Positions 17,256 through 26,685 of a stretch of 64,000 bases of DNA are shown piece after piece. The first letter of the stretch is position 1. Each line of letters starts with the position of its first letter. The translations under genes and the position numbers were made by a program. The DNA comes from Herbaspirillum sp. Sphag64 (GTDB lineage: Bacteria > Pseudomonadota > Gammaproteobacteria > Burkholderiales > Burkholderiaceae_D). The notes under the pieces were generated by a model, which did not search any database, was not told where the DNA came from, and saw nothing but the letters and a program-made list of their open reading frames with translations. The stretch spans positions 186,001 to 250,000 of the forward strand of contig NZ_JACHYE010000003.1 in the NCBI RefSeq assembly GCF_014192645.1. The letters run 5' to 3'.

Positions 17256-18182
17256 ATGGATATCAATCAACTCGAAGCCTTCTCGGCCGTCATGACCATT
17301 GGCAGCGTTACCGGAGCCGGGCGCAGCCTTGGCCGTTCGCAACCGGCCGTCAGCAAGGCGATTCAGGAGCTCGAGAGTGAGCTGGGTTATCCGCTGTTTG
17401 ACCGCAACGGCCCACGAGTGACGCCGACTGACAAGGCCTTTCTGCTGTATGAAGAGGTGGAGCGCTCGCTGGTGGGCTTGCGCACCATTCGCAGCCGGGC
17501 TGAAGAGATCGGACGTGGTGAGCCGCAACCTTTGCATCTGGTGGCGACCCCGGCGCTGGCCTCAACCATAGCGCCAGCAGCCTTGCGGCTGGTACAGGAC
17601 CAGTTGCCGGCACATGTTCAACTTCGCAGCGCCTCGGCCGAGCAGGTGGTGTATGCCGTATTGCACCGTACGGTGAATCTGGGGCTGACCAGCTTGCCGG
17701 TCGCGCATCGCGGCCTGGAGCTGCACTGGGTCGGGCAGGCCCCTTGCGTGGCGGTACTGCGCGCCGATCACCCACTGGCGGCATTGGCGACGCTCTCGCT
17801 TGAGGATTTACGCAGCCAGCCGCTGATTACCATGTCCAATCGTTATCGGCTGCGGCAACGGATCGATATGGCGCTGGCGCAAGACAAGCCACTGGCTGTG
17901 TCGATTGAAACCAACACCTCACTGAACGCCATGATGGCCGCGCACGCGGGTTTAGGCATCGCGCTGGTAGAGCCTATGACGGCGCTGGGTATGCCAATCG
18001 AAGGCGTTGCAATCCGCGCGCTGGCGGTCAATATTCCCTTTTATTTTGGCGTTGTGACGCCTTTTGGCAAGCCGGTCGATCATCTGACCGCCGCCTTGAT
18101 TGACGCCGTGGAAGCGGCGTCAAAGACGATTTTGCCGGGCTTCGTCAAGCGTGCTGCCGGCGCGCATGACGAGTTGCTGTAA
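17256..18182 (+). CDS. LysR-family transcriptional regulator
   Basis: This 308-residue regulator has an N-terminal winged helix-turn-helix (LEAFSAVMTIGSVTGAGRSL, SQPAVSKAIQELE) and a periplasmic-binding-protein-like effector domain from about residue 90. It is divergent from a cysteine desulfurase and stands 30 bases ahead of the FMO gene, with two dyads upstream. It probably controls the FMO/ABC/thioesterase cluster and perhaps the desulfurase. Its effector would be a substrate or intermediate of that cluster. Confidence 0.92.
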   Translation: MDINQLEAFSAVMTIGSVTGAGRSLGRSQPAVSKAIQELESELGYPLFDRNGPRVTPTDKAFLLYEEVERSLVGLRTIRSRAEEIGRGEPQPLHLVATPALASTIAPAALRLVQDQLPAHVQLRSASAEQVVYAVLHRTVNLGLTSLPVAHRGLELHWVGQAPCVAVLRADHPLAALATLSLEDLRSQPLITMSNRYRLRQRIDMALAQDKPLAVSIETNTSLNAMMAAHAGLGIALVEPMTALGMPIEGVAIRALAVNIPFYFGVVTPFGKPVDHLTAALIDAVEAASKTILPGFVKRAAGAHDELL

Positions 18183-18212
18183 CGATCAAATCAGTAAGAC
18201 AAGAGGCCGATC

Positions 18213-19718
18213 ATGGTGAACCAGACAGACAAGCAGGATCAGACTAACGCGCCAATCGGATTGGCAGCTCTGGAGGCAAGGCTGCAGCAGGAGCTTGATT
18301 GGCTGGAGCTACCGGCCAAGGCATGGATGCCAAGCCTGACCCGTGACGCCCAGCCGTTGCTGGAGGTGGCTATTATTGGCGGCGGTCAGGCCGGGATGGC
18401 AGCGGCTGCCTCCTTGCTGCATCTGGGAATCCCTGCTGTGATTTTCGATCAGTCGCCCGCTGGCTTTGAAGGACCGTGGGCGACTACGGCGCGCATGGAA
18501 ACGCTGCGCTCTCCCAAGAAGCTGACCGGCCCGGCCTTGGGCTTTGGTGCCTTGACCTTTCGCGCCTGGTTCGAGGCGCAGTTTGGTCTGGAGGCGTGGG
18601 AGGCGCTGGACAAGATTCCGCGTTTGCAATGGATGGATTATTTGCGTTGGTATCGGCAGGTATTGAAGCTGGATATCCGCAACGAACACCGGGTCAAGGG
18701 CATCCTGCCGCAGCCCGATGGTGTGGTGCAGCTGCAGTTACAGACACCTGCCGGTGAGCAGGTCGTGCTGGCACGCCGGGTAGTGTTGGCGACCGGCCGT
18801 GATGGCCTCGGTGGTGCGCAATTGCCGGAGATCGCCAAAGAGGTGCCGCGCACACTGTGGGCACACTCGTCGGATGCAATGGATTACCAGCAACTGGCTG
18901 GCAAACGGATTGGCGTGATCGGTGCCGGTTCGTCGTCGATGGATAGCGCGGCGACGGCGCTTGAGTGTGGCGCTGCCAGCGTCGACCTGCTGATCCGGCG
19001 CACTGAGCTGCCGCGCATCAACAAGGGTAAGGGCGCCGGCAACCCCGGCCTGACGCATGGACATCTGCAGTTGCCGGATGCCTGGAAATGGCGCATCCGT
19101 CATTACGTCAACATTCAGCAGACGCCGCCTCCGACGGCCAGTGTGAGCCGGGTGTCGCGCTTTGCCAATACCCGTTTTATTTTTGGCGCGCCGATTGAGC
19201 GCATCGTCAGCACGGGTGACGGGGTGCAGGTACACACCCCTCGCGGCGTATTTGCCTATGATTTTCTGATTTTCTCCACCGGCTTTCGGGTGGACTGGAG
19301 CCAGCGTCCTGAATTTGACGCCATTGCGCCGCATATCCGACCCTGGGCAGCACGCTACACGCCACAGGCCGGTGAGGAAGATGCTGAGCTCTCCGCCTTG
19401 CCGGATCTCGGGCCGGTATTTGAGTTTCAGCAAGCGCAGCCGGGCGCTTTGCCGGGGCTGGAACGGGTTCATTGTTTCTGTTACCCGGCGGTACTCAGTC
19501 ATGGCACGCTGTCGGGCGACATCCCCGCCATCAGCGATGGTGCACAGCGTCTGGCGCAAGGGATTGCCGCCTTGTTCTACCAGGAAGATATTGAATTCCA
19601 CTACCGCAATATCGAGGCCTATGCTGAGCCGGAACTACGCGGTGATGAGTGGCAAGCCTGGAAGCCGGGGCAGGAAGACGTCCGCCCTGCACCCATCCTG
19701 CAGGAAGCAACACCGTGA
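18213..19718 (+). CDS. FAD/NAD(P)-dependent flavoprotein monooxygenase (FMO-like)
   Basis: This 501-residue flavoprotein has an FAD-binding fold with AIIGGGQAGMAAAASLL around residues 53-70 and a second dinucleotide fold with VIGAGSSSMDSAA near residue 234. Two dinucleotide folds in this order suit flavin monooxygenases that hydroxylate or oxygenate N, S or C atoms. The ATG has AAGAGG upstream. The stop overlaps the GTG of the next permease gene, so it is part of the operon. I cannot name the substrate. Oxidation of the compound imported by the adjacent transporter is the natural inference. Confidence 0.82.
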   Translation: MVNQTDKQDQTNAPIGLAALEARLQQELDWLELPAKAWMPSLTRDAQPLLEVAIIGGGQAGMAAAASLLHLGIPAVIFDQSPAGFEGPWATTARMETLRSPKKLTGPALGFGALTFRAWFEAQFGLEAWEALDKIPRLQWMDYLRWYRQVLKLDIRNEHRVKGILPQPDGVVQLQLQTPAGEQVVLARRVVLATGRDGLGGAQLPEIAKEVPRTLWAHSSDAMDYQQLAGKRIGVIGAGSSSMDSAATALECGAASVDLLIRRTELPRINKGKGAGNPGLTHGHLQLPDAWKWRIRHYVNIQQTPPPTASVSRVSRFANTRFIFGAPIERIVSTGDGVQVHTPRGVFAYDFLIFSTGFRVDWSQRPEFDAIAPHIRPWAARYTPQAGEEDAELSALPDLGPVFEFQQAQPGALPGLERVHCFCYPAVLSHGTLSGDIPAISDGAQRLAQGIAALFYQEDIEFHYRNIEAYAEPELRGDEWQAWKPGQEDVRPAPILQEATP

Positions 19719-20689
19719 TCGGGCCATTGGTACGCAGCCTGTTGCAGGCGCTGGCGGTGTTGTTGCTGATGACGGTGATCGTGTTCTTTGGCTTGCACAT
19801 GATCGGCAATCCGGTCGATACCCTGATCGGGCAGGATGTAGATCAGGTGGATCGGGTGCGCATTATCCATCAGCTGGGGCTGGATCAAACTATCGGACGT
19901 CAGTATCTGGCCTTCCTCAATGGCGCTCTGCACGGCAATCTGGGGAACAGCTTTGTGTATAACGAACCGGCGATCGGTCTCATGCTGCAACGCTTGCCTG
20001 CTACGCTGGAGCTGGCCGTGCTGGCCTTGCTATTGGCATTGTTATGCGGGATTCCTTTGGGCTTGCTGGCCGGGCTCTATCCGCAGCATCCATTGTCTCG
20101 ACTGGTCATGACGGGCAGCATTCTGGGCTTTTCATTACCGACCTTCTGGATTGGCCTGATGCTGATCATGGCCTTCAGCGTCACGCTGGGCTGGTTGCCG
20201 TCGGGGGGGCGTGGTGCCACCGCCAGCTGGCTGGGCGTGCAATGGTCGTGGCTCACGATCGACGGCTGGCGGCATCTGATTTTGCCTGCGCTGAATTTAT
20301 CGTTGTTCAAGATTTCACTGGTGATCCGACTGACCCGCGCCAACGTGCGTGAGGTGATGCCGATGGATTACGTGCGCTTTGCGCGGGCCAAGGGCCTGGC
20401 ACCGCTGCGGGTGATTCTGATGTATGTGTTGCGCAATACCTTGATTCCACTGGTGACGGTGCTCGGCATGGAGTTTGGCTCGACTATTGCTTTCGCGGTG
20501 GTGACCGAAAGTATCTTTGCCTGGCCCGGCGCTGGCAAGCTGATTCTGGATAGCATCAATGCACTCGACCGGCCGGTAATTGTGGCTTACATGATGGTGA
20601 TCGTATGTCTGTTCGTGAGCATCAACCTGATCGTTGATCTGCTCTACAAGCTGATGGATCCACGCGTACGGCAGGAGCTCAAGGCATGA
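19715..20689 (+). CDS. Peptide-type ABC transporter permease (DppB/OppB family)
   Basis: This 324-residue inner membrane permease shows the N-terminal TM1 (ALAVLLLMTVIVFFGLHMIG), a long extracytoplasmic loop and the DppB signature around DYVRFARAKGLAPLRVIL, which contains the EAA-like contact to the ATPases. The GTG start overlaps the FMO stop (GTGA) and has AGGA nine bases upstream; the frame upstream of it lies inside the FMO gene. It pairs with the DppC-type protein whose ATG overlaps its stop. Confidence 0.92.
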   Translation: MIGPLVRSLLQALAVLLLMTVIVFFGLHMIGNPVDTLIGQDVDQVDRVRIIHQLGLDQTIGRQYLAFLNGALHGNLGNSFVYNEPAIGLMLQRLPATLELAVLALLLALLCGIPLGLLAGLYPQHPLSRLVMTGSILGFSLPTFWIGLMLIMAFSVTLGWLPSGGRGATASWLGVQWSWLTIDGWRHLILPALNLSLFKISLVIRLTRANVREVMPMDYVRFARAKGLAPLRVILMYVLRNTLIPLVTVLGMEFGSTIAFAVVTESIFAWPGAGKLILDSINALDRPVIVAYMMVIVCLFVSINLIVDLLYKLMDPRVRQELKA

Positions 20690-21663
20690 GCGCTCAGGAT
20701 AAACACCTGCGGGACGTTGCAGGCACAATGACGCAGGACGAGGTACGGGCGCGTGTGGCCGCCTTGTCGGCCTTTGCCGCGCCACGTCGGGAGTCGCCGT
20801 GGCGACGCGTCTTGCGTAGCTTTGTCGCTTCGCGTGCGGCGATGTTCGGTTTGCTGGTGGCGACCTTACTGATGCTGGCGGCGCTAGCGGCGCCCTGGAT
20901 AACGCCACAAAATCCCTATGACCTGATGCAGCTCGATGTGCTCGATGCGCGCTTGTCGCCCGGTAGTCTGAACGGACTGGGCACTTTCCATTACTGGTTA
21001 GGGACCGATGGTCAGGGGCGCGATCTGGTCTCCGGCATTCTGTATGGCTTGCGCATCAGTATTGGTATTGGCGTCGGTTCGGCGGTGCTGGCCGGCGTGA
21101 TCGGAACACTCATTGGCTTGTTGGCAGCGTATGCCGGTGGCAAGGTCGATACGCTCTTGATGCGTCTGGCTGATCTGGTGCTGTCGTTCCCCTCGATTCT
21201 GGTGTCGATGCTGATTCTGGCCTATCTGGGCAAGGGTATTGGTAACGTGATGCTGACGCTGGTGGTACTGGAATGGGCCTACTACGCTCGCACCGCGCGT
21301 GCGCAGGCGCTGGTGGAACGGCAAAAGGAATACGTCGAGGCAGCGCGCGGGCTGGGCGTATCGGGTTGGCACATCATGGTGCGCCATATCTTGCCGAATT
21401 GCCTGCCGCCGTTGCTGGTAATCGGTACCTTGCAGATCGCCCGTGCGGTGACGCTGGAGGCGACGCTGAGCTTTCTGGGTCTGGGTGTGCCGATTACCGA
21501 GCCATCGCTGGGACTGTTGATTGCCAATGGTTACCAGACCATGTTGTCCGGCGAATACTGGATCAGCTTTTATCCCGGTATGGCGCTGCTGGTCGTGATT
21601 GTGGCGATCAACCTGGTGGGCGACCGTTTGCGTGATGTGATGAATCCCCGATGGCAGAAATGA
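20686..21663 (+). CDS. Peptide-type ABC transporter permease (DppC/OppC family)
   Basis: This 325-residue permease has a cytoplasmic N-terminal tail of about 40 residues, a first helix (AAMFGLLVATLLMLAALAAP), the family motif WLGTDGQGRDLVSGILYGLR near residue 104, and EYVEAARGLGVSGWHIMVRH as the ATPase contact loop. The start overlaps the previous stop (ATGA) and the end overlaps the next gene by 13 bases. It forms the channel together with the DppB-type protein. Confidence 0.93.
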   Translation: MSAQDKHLRDVAGTMTQDEVRARVAALSAFAAPRRESPWRRVLRSFVASRAAMFGLLVATLLMLAALAAPWITPQNPYDLMQLDVLDARLSPGSLNGLGTFHYWLGTDGQGRDLVSGILYGLRISIGIGVGSAVLAGVIGTLIGLLAAYAGGKVDTLLMRLADLVLSFPSILVSMLILAYLGKGIGNVMLTLVVLEWAYYARTARAQALVERQKEYVEAARGLGVSGWHIMVRHILPNCLPPLLVIGTLQIARAVTLEATLSFLGLGVPITEPSLGLLIANGYQTMLSGEYWISFYPGMALLVVIVAINLVGDRLRDVMNPRWQK

Positions 21664-22673
21664 GACTCCCTGTGACAGCACCAACGCTGGAAGTGCGCCA
21701 TTTGCGTACCCAATTTTTTACGCCGGACGGTATCTTGCCAGCGGTCGACGATGTGTCGCTGCGTCTGGAACGCGGGCAGATTCTGGGCCTGGTTGGCGAA
21801 TCTGGCTCGGGCAAGAGTGTGACCGGATTTTCGATTCTTGGATTGCTCGATGCGCCGGGGCGGGTGGTCGGCGGTGAAGTGCTGTTTCAGGGCCGCAATC
21901 TGTTGACACTGCGCAAACGCGATTTGCGTCAATTGCAGGGCAACCGGATTGCGATGATTTTTCAGGATCCGATGATGACCTTGAACCCGGTGTTGCGGGT
22001 CGAGGCGCAGATGGTCGATGCTGTGCTGGCGCATCGCCAGTGCAGCCGTGAGGAAGCCAGAACGCTGGCGCGTGATACCTTGGGCATGATGGGTATCGCC
22101 AGCCCGGAGCAACGCCTGCAAGCGTACCCGCATCAGTTGTCGGGCGGCATGCGTCAGCGCGTGGCAATCGCTATTGCGATGCTGCATAAGCCTGATCTGA
22201 TTATTGCTGATGAACCGACGACGGCACTCGATGTAACGATACAGGCGCAGATTCTGGCGCAGGTACAAACGCTGGCGCGTCAGCATGGAACGGCGCTGAT
22301 CTGGATCAGCCATGATCTGTCCGTCGTGGCCGGGCTGGCGGACCAGATTGCGGTGATGTATTGCGGACGCATCGTCGAGCAGGGCAGTGTGGATGCGGTG
22401 CTGGATCGCCCCTTGCATCCTTACACGCGGGGCTTGATTGGTAGTTTGCCGAGTAACAATGTGCGCGGCCAGCGGCTGCGCCAGATCCGCGGCTTGACGC
22501 CGAATCTGTTGCACTTGCCGCCGACTTGCGCATTTGCTGCCCGCTGCGAGCGGGTCGGTGAAGCGTGCCTGCAACAGCCGGGCATCAGCGAGCCAGAGCC
22601 GGGGCATTTGCTACGTTGTTTTTATCCCGCAGTTGCAGGTCTGGCAGGTGTAGCAGAAGGAGCGAAGGCATGA
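21651..22673 (+). CDS. Peptide-type ABC transporter ATPase (DppD/OppD family)
   Basis: This 340-residue ATPase carries Walker A GESGSGKSV, signature LSGGMRQRVAIAIAM, Walker B LIIADEPTTALDV and the switch His in ISHDLSVV. The C-terminal oligopeptide-transporter extension is present, with a Cys-containing segment (CAFAARCERVGEACLQQPG) that in some relatives binds an iron-sulfur cluster. Starts at 21651 and 21660 are both possible. The stop overlaps the next ATG. Confidence 0.92.
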   Translation: MAEMRLPVTAPTLEVRHLRTQFFTPDGILPAVDDVSLRLERGQILGLVGESGSGKSVTGFSILGLLDAPGRVVGGEVLFQGRNLLTLRKRDLRQLQGNRIAMIFQDPMMTLNPVLRVEAQMVDAVLAHRQCSREEARTLARDTLGMMGIASPEQRLQAYPHQLSGGMRQRVAIAIAMLHKPDLIIADEPTTALDVTIQAQILAQVQTLARQHGTALIWISHDLSVVAGLADQIAVMYCGRIVEQGSVDAVLDRPLHPYTRGLIGSLPSNNVRGQRLRQIRGLTPNLLHLPPTCAFAARCERVGEACLQQPGISEPEPGHLLRCFYPAVAGLAGVAEGAKA

Positions 22674-23689
22674 CCGCTGAGCAGCGCAAAAACGTCTTAC
22701 CATTGGTGGAAGCTTGTTCGGTCAATAAACGCTTTGGTGAGCGCCAATCCGGCTGGCTCGCACGGCAACTGCAGGCGCGTGGCTGGCTCCAGCCCGGCGC
22801 CGTCACGCAGGCGCTGGAAGCGGTTGATCTGCGGGTGATGCCGGGTGAGGTGGTCGGGTTGGTGGGCGAATCCGGTTGCGGCAAGTCCACGCTGGGCCGG
22901 ATCGTAACCGGCCTGTTGTCGCCATCGGCTGGGGAGGTGCTGGTCAACGGCATCGATCGCACGGCGCTCAATGCCGCCCAACAGCACGCGGCGCGGCGGC
23001 AGATCCAGATGATTTTCCAGAATCCGTATGCCAGCTTGAATCCGCGTTTGCGCGTTGATCAGATCGTCGGCGAGGCGGCGCTGATTCATGGGATGACCGA
23101 TCGCGCCGGACTTGATGATTACGTCTGCGTGCAATTGCAGCGCTCTGGCCTTGATCCGGCCTTGCGCGACCGCTATCCCCATCAATTCAGTGGCGGCCAG
23201 CGTCAACGTATCGGGATTGCCCGGGCACTGGCGGTGCAACCACAGATGCTGGTCTGTGACGAGGCAGTGGCAGCACTGGATGTGTCGATTCAGGCGCAGA
23301 TCCTGAACCTGTTTGCTGATCTGCGGGAGGAACTGGGATTGACTTACCTGTTCATCAGCCATGACCTTGGCGTCGTCGAGCATGTGTCAGATCGGGTTGT
23401 CATCATGTATCTGGGTCGGATTGTGGAGAGCGCGCCAGTGCAGCAGTTGTTTTCTCAGCCCAGCCATCCTTATACCCAGGCGCTATTGGCCGAGGTGCCA
23501 CGGATGCAGGCGCGTAACAAGCAGTTTGCAGCGATTGAAGGGGAAATGCCGAGTCCGCTCAATCCGCCGTCTGGGTGCCATTTTCATCCGCGCTGTCCAC
23601 ACGCAATGGCGCGCTGCCGCAGCGAGGTACCGGCGCTGCGCGAAATCGCACCGGGGCAGCTCAGCGCCTGTCATTTGCACAATCACTGA
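22670..23689 (+). CDS. Peptide-type ABC transporter ATPase (DppF/OppF family)
   Basis: This 339-residue second ATPase has Walker A GESGCGKSTLGR, signature FSGGQRQRIGIARA, Walker B MLVCDEAVAALDVS and switch His ISHDLGVVE. Walker B is followed by Ala where DEP is usual (DEAVAALD), a common DppF variant. The C-terminal Cys cluster (CHFHPRCPHAMARC) fits the family. The ATG at 22670 has AAGGAG upstream and overlaps the DppD stop. It completes the importer with the binding protein encoded 59 bases downstream. Confidence 0.92.
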   Translation: MTAEQRKNVLPLVEACSVNKRFGERQSGWLARQLQARGWLQPGAVTQALEAVDLRVMPGEVVGLVGESGCGKSTLGRIVTGLLSPSAGEVLVNGIDRTALNAAQQHAARRQIQMIFQNPYASLNPRLRVDQIVGEAALIHGMTDRAGLDDYVCVQLQRSGLDPALRDRYPHQFSGGQRQRIGIARALAVQPQMLVCDEAVAALDVSIQAQILNLFADLREELGLTYLFISHDLGVVEHVSDRVVIMYLGRIVESAPVQQLFSQPSHPYTQALLAEVPRMQARNKQFAAIEGEMPSPLNPPSGCHFHPRCPHAMARCRSEVPALREIAPGQLSACHLHNH

Positions 23690-23748
23690 ATCACTGAATC
23701 AACCTTATTTCACGCTATTTAAACCTATCGGGAACCAGAAAGAGAACC

Positions 23749-25326
23749 ATGCACAAAACCCTGCTCTCCAGTCTGCTCGCCATCGCCTTGATCGGCAGCG
23801 TCCAAGCCACCAGCGCGCAAGGTCAATCGCTCAATATCGCTTTTGCCGACCCGCTGTCGTCGCTCGACCCGCATCTCAACAACTACGCTGGCGACCGCTC
23901 GGTAGATCTGCATTTCTGGGACTTGCTGGTTGAGAATAACTACAACAAGCTGCAACCCGGTCTGGCGCTGAGCTGGAAAAATCTCGACAGCAAGACCTGG
24001 GAATTCAAGTTGCGGCCGAACGTCAAATGGCACGACGGCACACCGTTTACCGCCGAAGACGTGATCTTCTCGTACCAGCGTGCACGTAATGTGCCGGGCA
24101 GTCTGGCGACTTTTGCGGGTTATCTGCGCACCGTGGAGTCGGTCACCGCCAAGGATCCTTTGACGTTGGTCATCAAGACCACTATCCCGAATCCCGATCT
24201 GCCACTGAACCTGGCCTCGGTGCATATCGTCAGCAAGCATGTCGGCGAGAAGGCCAGCACCGATAACTACAACAGTGGTGCAGCGGTGGTCGGCACCGGT
24301 CCTTACAAGTGGGTCTCTTACACGCCGGGCGAGCGGGTCGTCATGCAACGTAACGATGCTTACTGGGGCACCAAGCCCCTGTGGGACAAGATCAATTACC
24401 GTTACATCAGCAATGCACCCGCACGTACTGCCGCCTTGCTGTCGGGCGATGTGGATGTGATCGACAAGGTCTCCGTTTCCGATCTGGCGCGCCTCAAACA
24501 GTCTGCTAACGTCAAGGTGTTTGCTTACAACGGCTTGCGTGTGCTGTTACTGCAACCGAGTTTCCGCGAGGGGCCGACGCCTTACATCACCGACAACAAC
24601 GGCAAGCCGCTGGAAAAGAACCCCCTGCTTGATGGTCGTGTGCGTCGCGCCTTGTCGCTGGCAATCAACCGCAAGGCCTTGATCGACCGTATCCTGCAGG
24701 GGGCGGCCACCGAGGCAAATCAGTGGATGCCGAGCGGTACCTTTGGTTATAACCCGGAGCTCAAGGATATCCCCAATGATGTCAATCAGGCCAAGCAGCT
24801 GCTGGCGCAGGCCGGCTTCCCGCAGGGTTTCAAGCTGACCATTGATGTGCCCAATGACCGTTATCCGCAAGCACCGGAAACCATGCAGGCGGTCGCCCAG
24901 TTCTGGACCCGTATTGGCGTCAAGACGCAGGTCGAGGTGTTGCCATGGGCTAGCTACTCGGCGCGCGCCAACAAGAATGAATTTGCCATGAGTGTGATTG
25001 CCTGGGGCAATGGCACCGGCGAGGCCAGCTATGCGATGGTCAATGTATTGGCAACCGTCGATACCAAGAAGGGGCTGGGCGCATCAAACTGGAATCACTA
25101 CAGCAATCCGGCAATTGACAAGGCGCTGACCGACTCGACCGAGGAATTCGATCCAGCCAAGCGTGAGGCAATTTTGCGCGGTGCCGCTAAAGTGGTTGCG
25201 GACGATGTTGGCGTGATTCCGCTGTTCCACTATCAAAACATCTGGGCCGCCCGTAAGGGGCTGAAGGTGACGCCAGCCAGCAGCGATCGCACTACCGCGA
25301 TGATGGTCACGCCGGACCAGAAATAA
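23749..25326 (+). CDS. Peptide-type (family 5) ABC transporter substrate-binding protein
   Basis: This 525-residue periplasmic protein has a Sec signal peptide (SLLAIALIGSVQATSAQ) and the SBP family 5 core: LSSLDPHLNN, WEFKLRPNVKWHDGTPFTAE near residues 84-103, GTGPYKW, and late RVRRALSLAINRKALI. Such proteins bind oligopeptides, nickel chelates, opines or other amphiphilic organics. The set of neighbours (CMD/AhpD proteins) matches, as I remember it, a conserved neighbourhood with a dedicated binding-protein subfamily (KPN_01854-like) of unknown ligand. This family link is from memory and unverified. Confidence 0.9.
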   Translation: MHKTLLSSLLAIALIGSVQATSAQGQSLNIAFADPLSSLDPHLNNYAGDRSVDLHFWDLLVENNYNKLQPGLALSWKNLDSKTWEFKLRPNVKWHDGTPFTAEDVIFSYQRARNVPGSLATFAGYLRTVESVTAKDPLTLVIKTTIPNPDLPLNLASVHIVSKHVGEKASTDNYNSGAAVVGTGPYKWVSYTPGERVVMQRNDAYWGTKPLWDKINYRYISNAPARTAALLSGDVDVIDKVSVSDLARLKQSANVKVFAYNGLRVLLLQPSFREGPTPYITDNNGKPLEKNPLLDGRVRRALSLAINRKALIDRILQGAATEANQWMPSGTFGYNPELKDIPNDVNQAKQLLAQAGFPQGFKLTIDVPNDRYPQAPETMQAVAQFWTRIGVKTQVEVLPWASYSARANKNEFAMSVIAWGNGTGEASYAMVNVLATVDTKKGLGASNWNHYSNPAIDKALTDSTEEFDPAKREAILRGAAKVVADDVGVIPLFHYQNIWAARKGLKVTPASSDRTTAMMVTPDQK

Positions 25327-25344
25327 ACCAGACTTAGCCGCGCA

Positions 25345-26685
25345 ATGAGCAAACTCACTCTCTCTGTCAGTCCGGCCAATGATCTGGTAGATGTGCCTCG
25401 GCGCATCCTCGTCAGCGGTGCAGCAGCTGGAGAACTGGTGCTGGTCACCAGCCAGACCATGCGCGCTGACGTCGTCTGGCGCAGCCATGCCTATTTCATC
25501 GCCGATGTGACCGGTCATATTGATCTGAGCCGGGTACCACCGGTGTCCGGAGACTATAGCGGCGTGGCACCAATGGGCCTGTTGTGGTCGCAACGTCCAG
25601 TGTTGCCAGCGGATGTGCCCCAACGCGGCCAGCAGCCGGTGTTCCATGCCACGCCTGAGCAGCCGCTGATGACGACCTTGCAGGCGCAGGCGCTGGCAGA
25701 TGACGAGGCGGGCAGGGTCAGTGCCACGCTGGTGCAGCGCTTGACGAATCCCGATGTTACGCGTCATGAGGTGCGCGAAGACGGTTTGGTAGGGACCTTG
25801 TTCCTGCCACCGGGTCCGGGCCCGCATCCGGCAGTAATGGTGCTCAACGGCTCCGGCGGTGGTATCAACGCGCCACGTGCCGCCTTGCTGGCGGCCCGTG
25901 GTTATGCGGCGTTTGCGCTCGGATATTTCAAGGTGCCGGGCTTGCCGGATTACATCTCCAATACGCCGTTGGAACTGTTCGCCCGTGGCATCGACTGGTT
26001 ACGCCGCACCGTCCGGCCATTGGGTGATTTTGTGGCGTTGAGCGGGCAATCGCGCGGCGGCGAACTGGTGCTGCTACTGGCGGCAACGTATCCTGAAAAA
26101 GTCTCTGCCGTGCTGGCCTATGTGCCCAGCGCACTGGTGCATAGTGGGCAGAGCGCGTCTGATCCGGCAGTCGGCAGAGACGGTCCTGCCTGGCTACTCA
26201 ACGGTCAGCCGATACGTCATCAATGGCAGGACAATCGCTATGCCAGCTGGCAGCCGTATGACGAAGGTTTGCCGCCACAACGACATGCACTGGCGATGCT
26301 GACGGCCTTACGTGATATGGACGCGGTGGCACGGGCGCGGATTCCGGTGGAGCGCATCCAGGCCCCGGTGCTGCTGTTATCGGCCGGTGACGACGGCGCT
26401 TGGCCGTCCAGTATCTATTGCCGCATGATCAGTGACGCGCTGCGCAGGGCCAATCATCCCTATCCGGTGCAATGGCACGACTATCAGCATGCAGGCCATA
26501 GTGTGCTGTTCCCTTGTGTACCAACTACCCAGAGCACCTATGTGCATCCGGTGTCAGGGCGCTTGAGCACACTTGGCGGTGAGCCTCACGCCAATTCCGA
26601 TGCCAATCGTCACTCCTGGCAACAGGCCCAGGAATTTTTACGCGAGGCCGTTAAGGCCCATCTGTCCAGAAAGGAAGCACCATGA
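25345..26685 (+). CDS. Acyl-CoA thioesterase/BAAT-like alpha/beta hydrolase
   Basis: This 446-residue protein has the two-domain layout of acyl-CoA thioesterases and bile acid-CoA:amino acid N-acyltransferases. An N-terminal beta domain (residues 1-130, LSVSPANDLVDVPRRILVSG) precedes an alpha/beta hydrolase domain (PAVMVLNGSGGG). The nucleophile elbow is GQSRGG with Ser236 where true BAAT enzymes have Cys. The acid is probably in LLLSAGDDGAWPS and the base is the His of QHAGHSVLFP. Hydrolysis of a thioester, ester or amide of the imported compound is likely. It starts 19 bases after the binding-protein gene and overlaps the next gene by 4 bases. Confidence 0.85.
   Translation: MSKLTLSVSPANDLVDVPRRILVSGAAAGELVLVTSQTMRADVVWRSHAYFIADVTGHIDLSRVPPVSGDYSGVAPMGLLWSQRPVLPADVPQRGQQPVFHATPEQPLMTTLQAQALADDEAGRVSATLVQRLTNPDVTRHEVREDGLVGTLFLPPGPGPHPAVMVLNGSGGGINAPRAALLAARGYAAFALGYFKVPGLPDYISNTPLELFARGIDWLRRTVRPLGDFVALSGQSRGGELVLLLAATYPEKVSAVLAYVPSALVHSGQSASDPAVGRDGPAWLLNGQPIRHQWQDNRYASWQPYDEGLPPQRHALAMLTALRDMDAVARARIPVERIQAPVLLLSAGDDGAWPSSIYCRMISDALRRANHPYPVQWHDYQHAGHSVLFPCVPTTQSTYVHPVSGRLSTLGGEPHANSDANRHSWQQAQEFLREAVKAHLSRKEAP

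Noticed and set aside
23683-23702. Short direct repeat of TCACTGAA at the end of the DppF-type gene
   Set aside because: About two copies only; too short and isolated to be a functional repeat.
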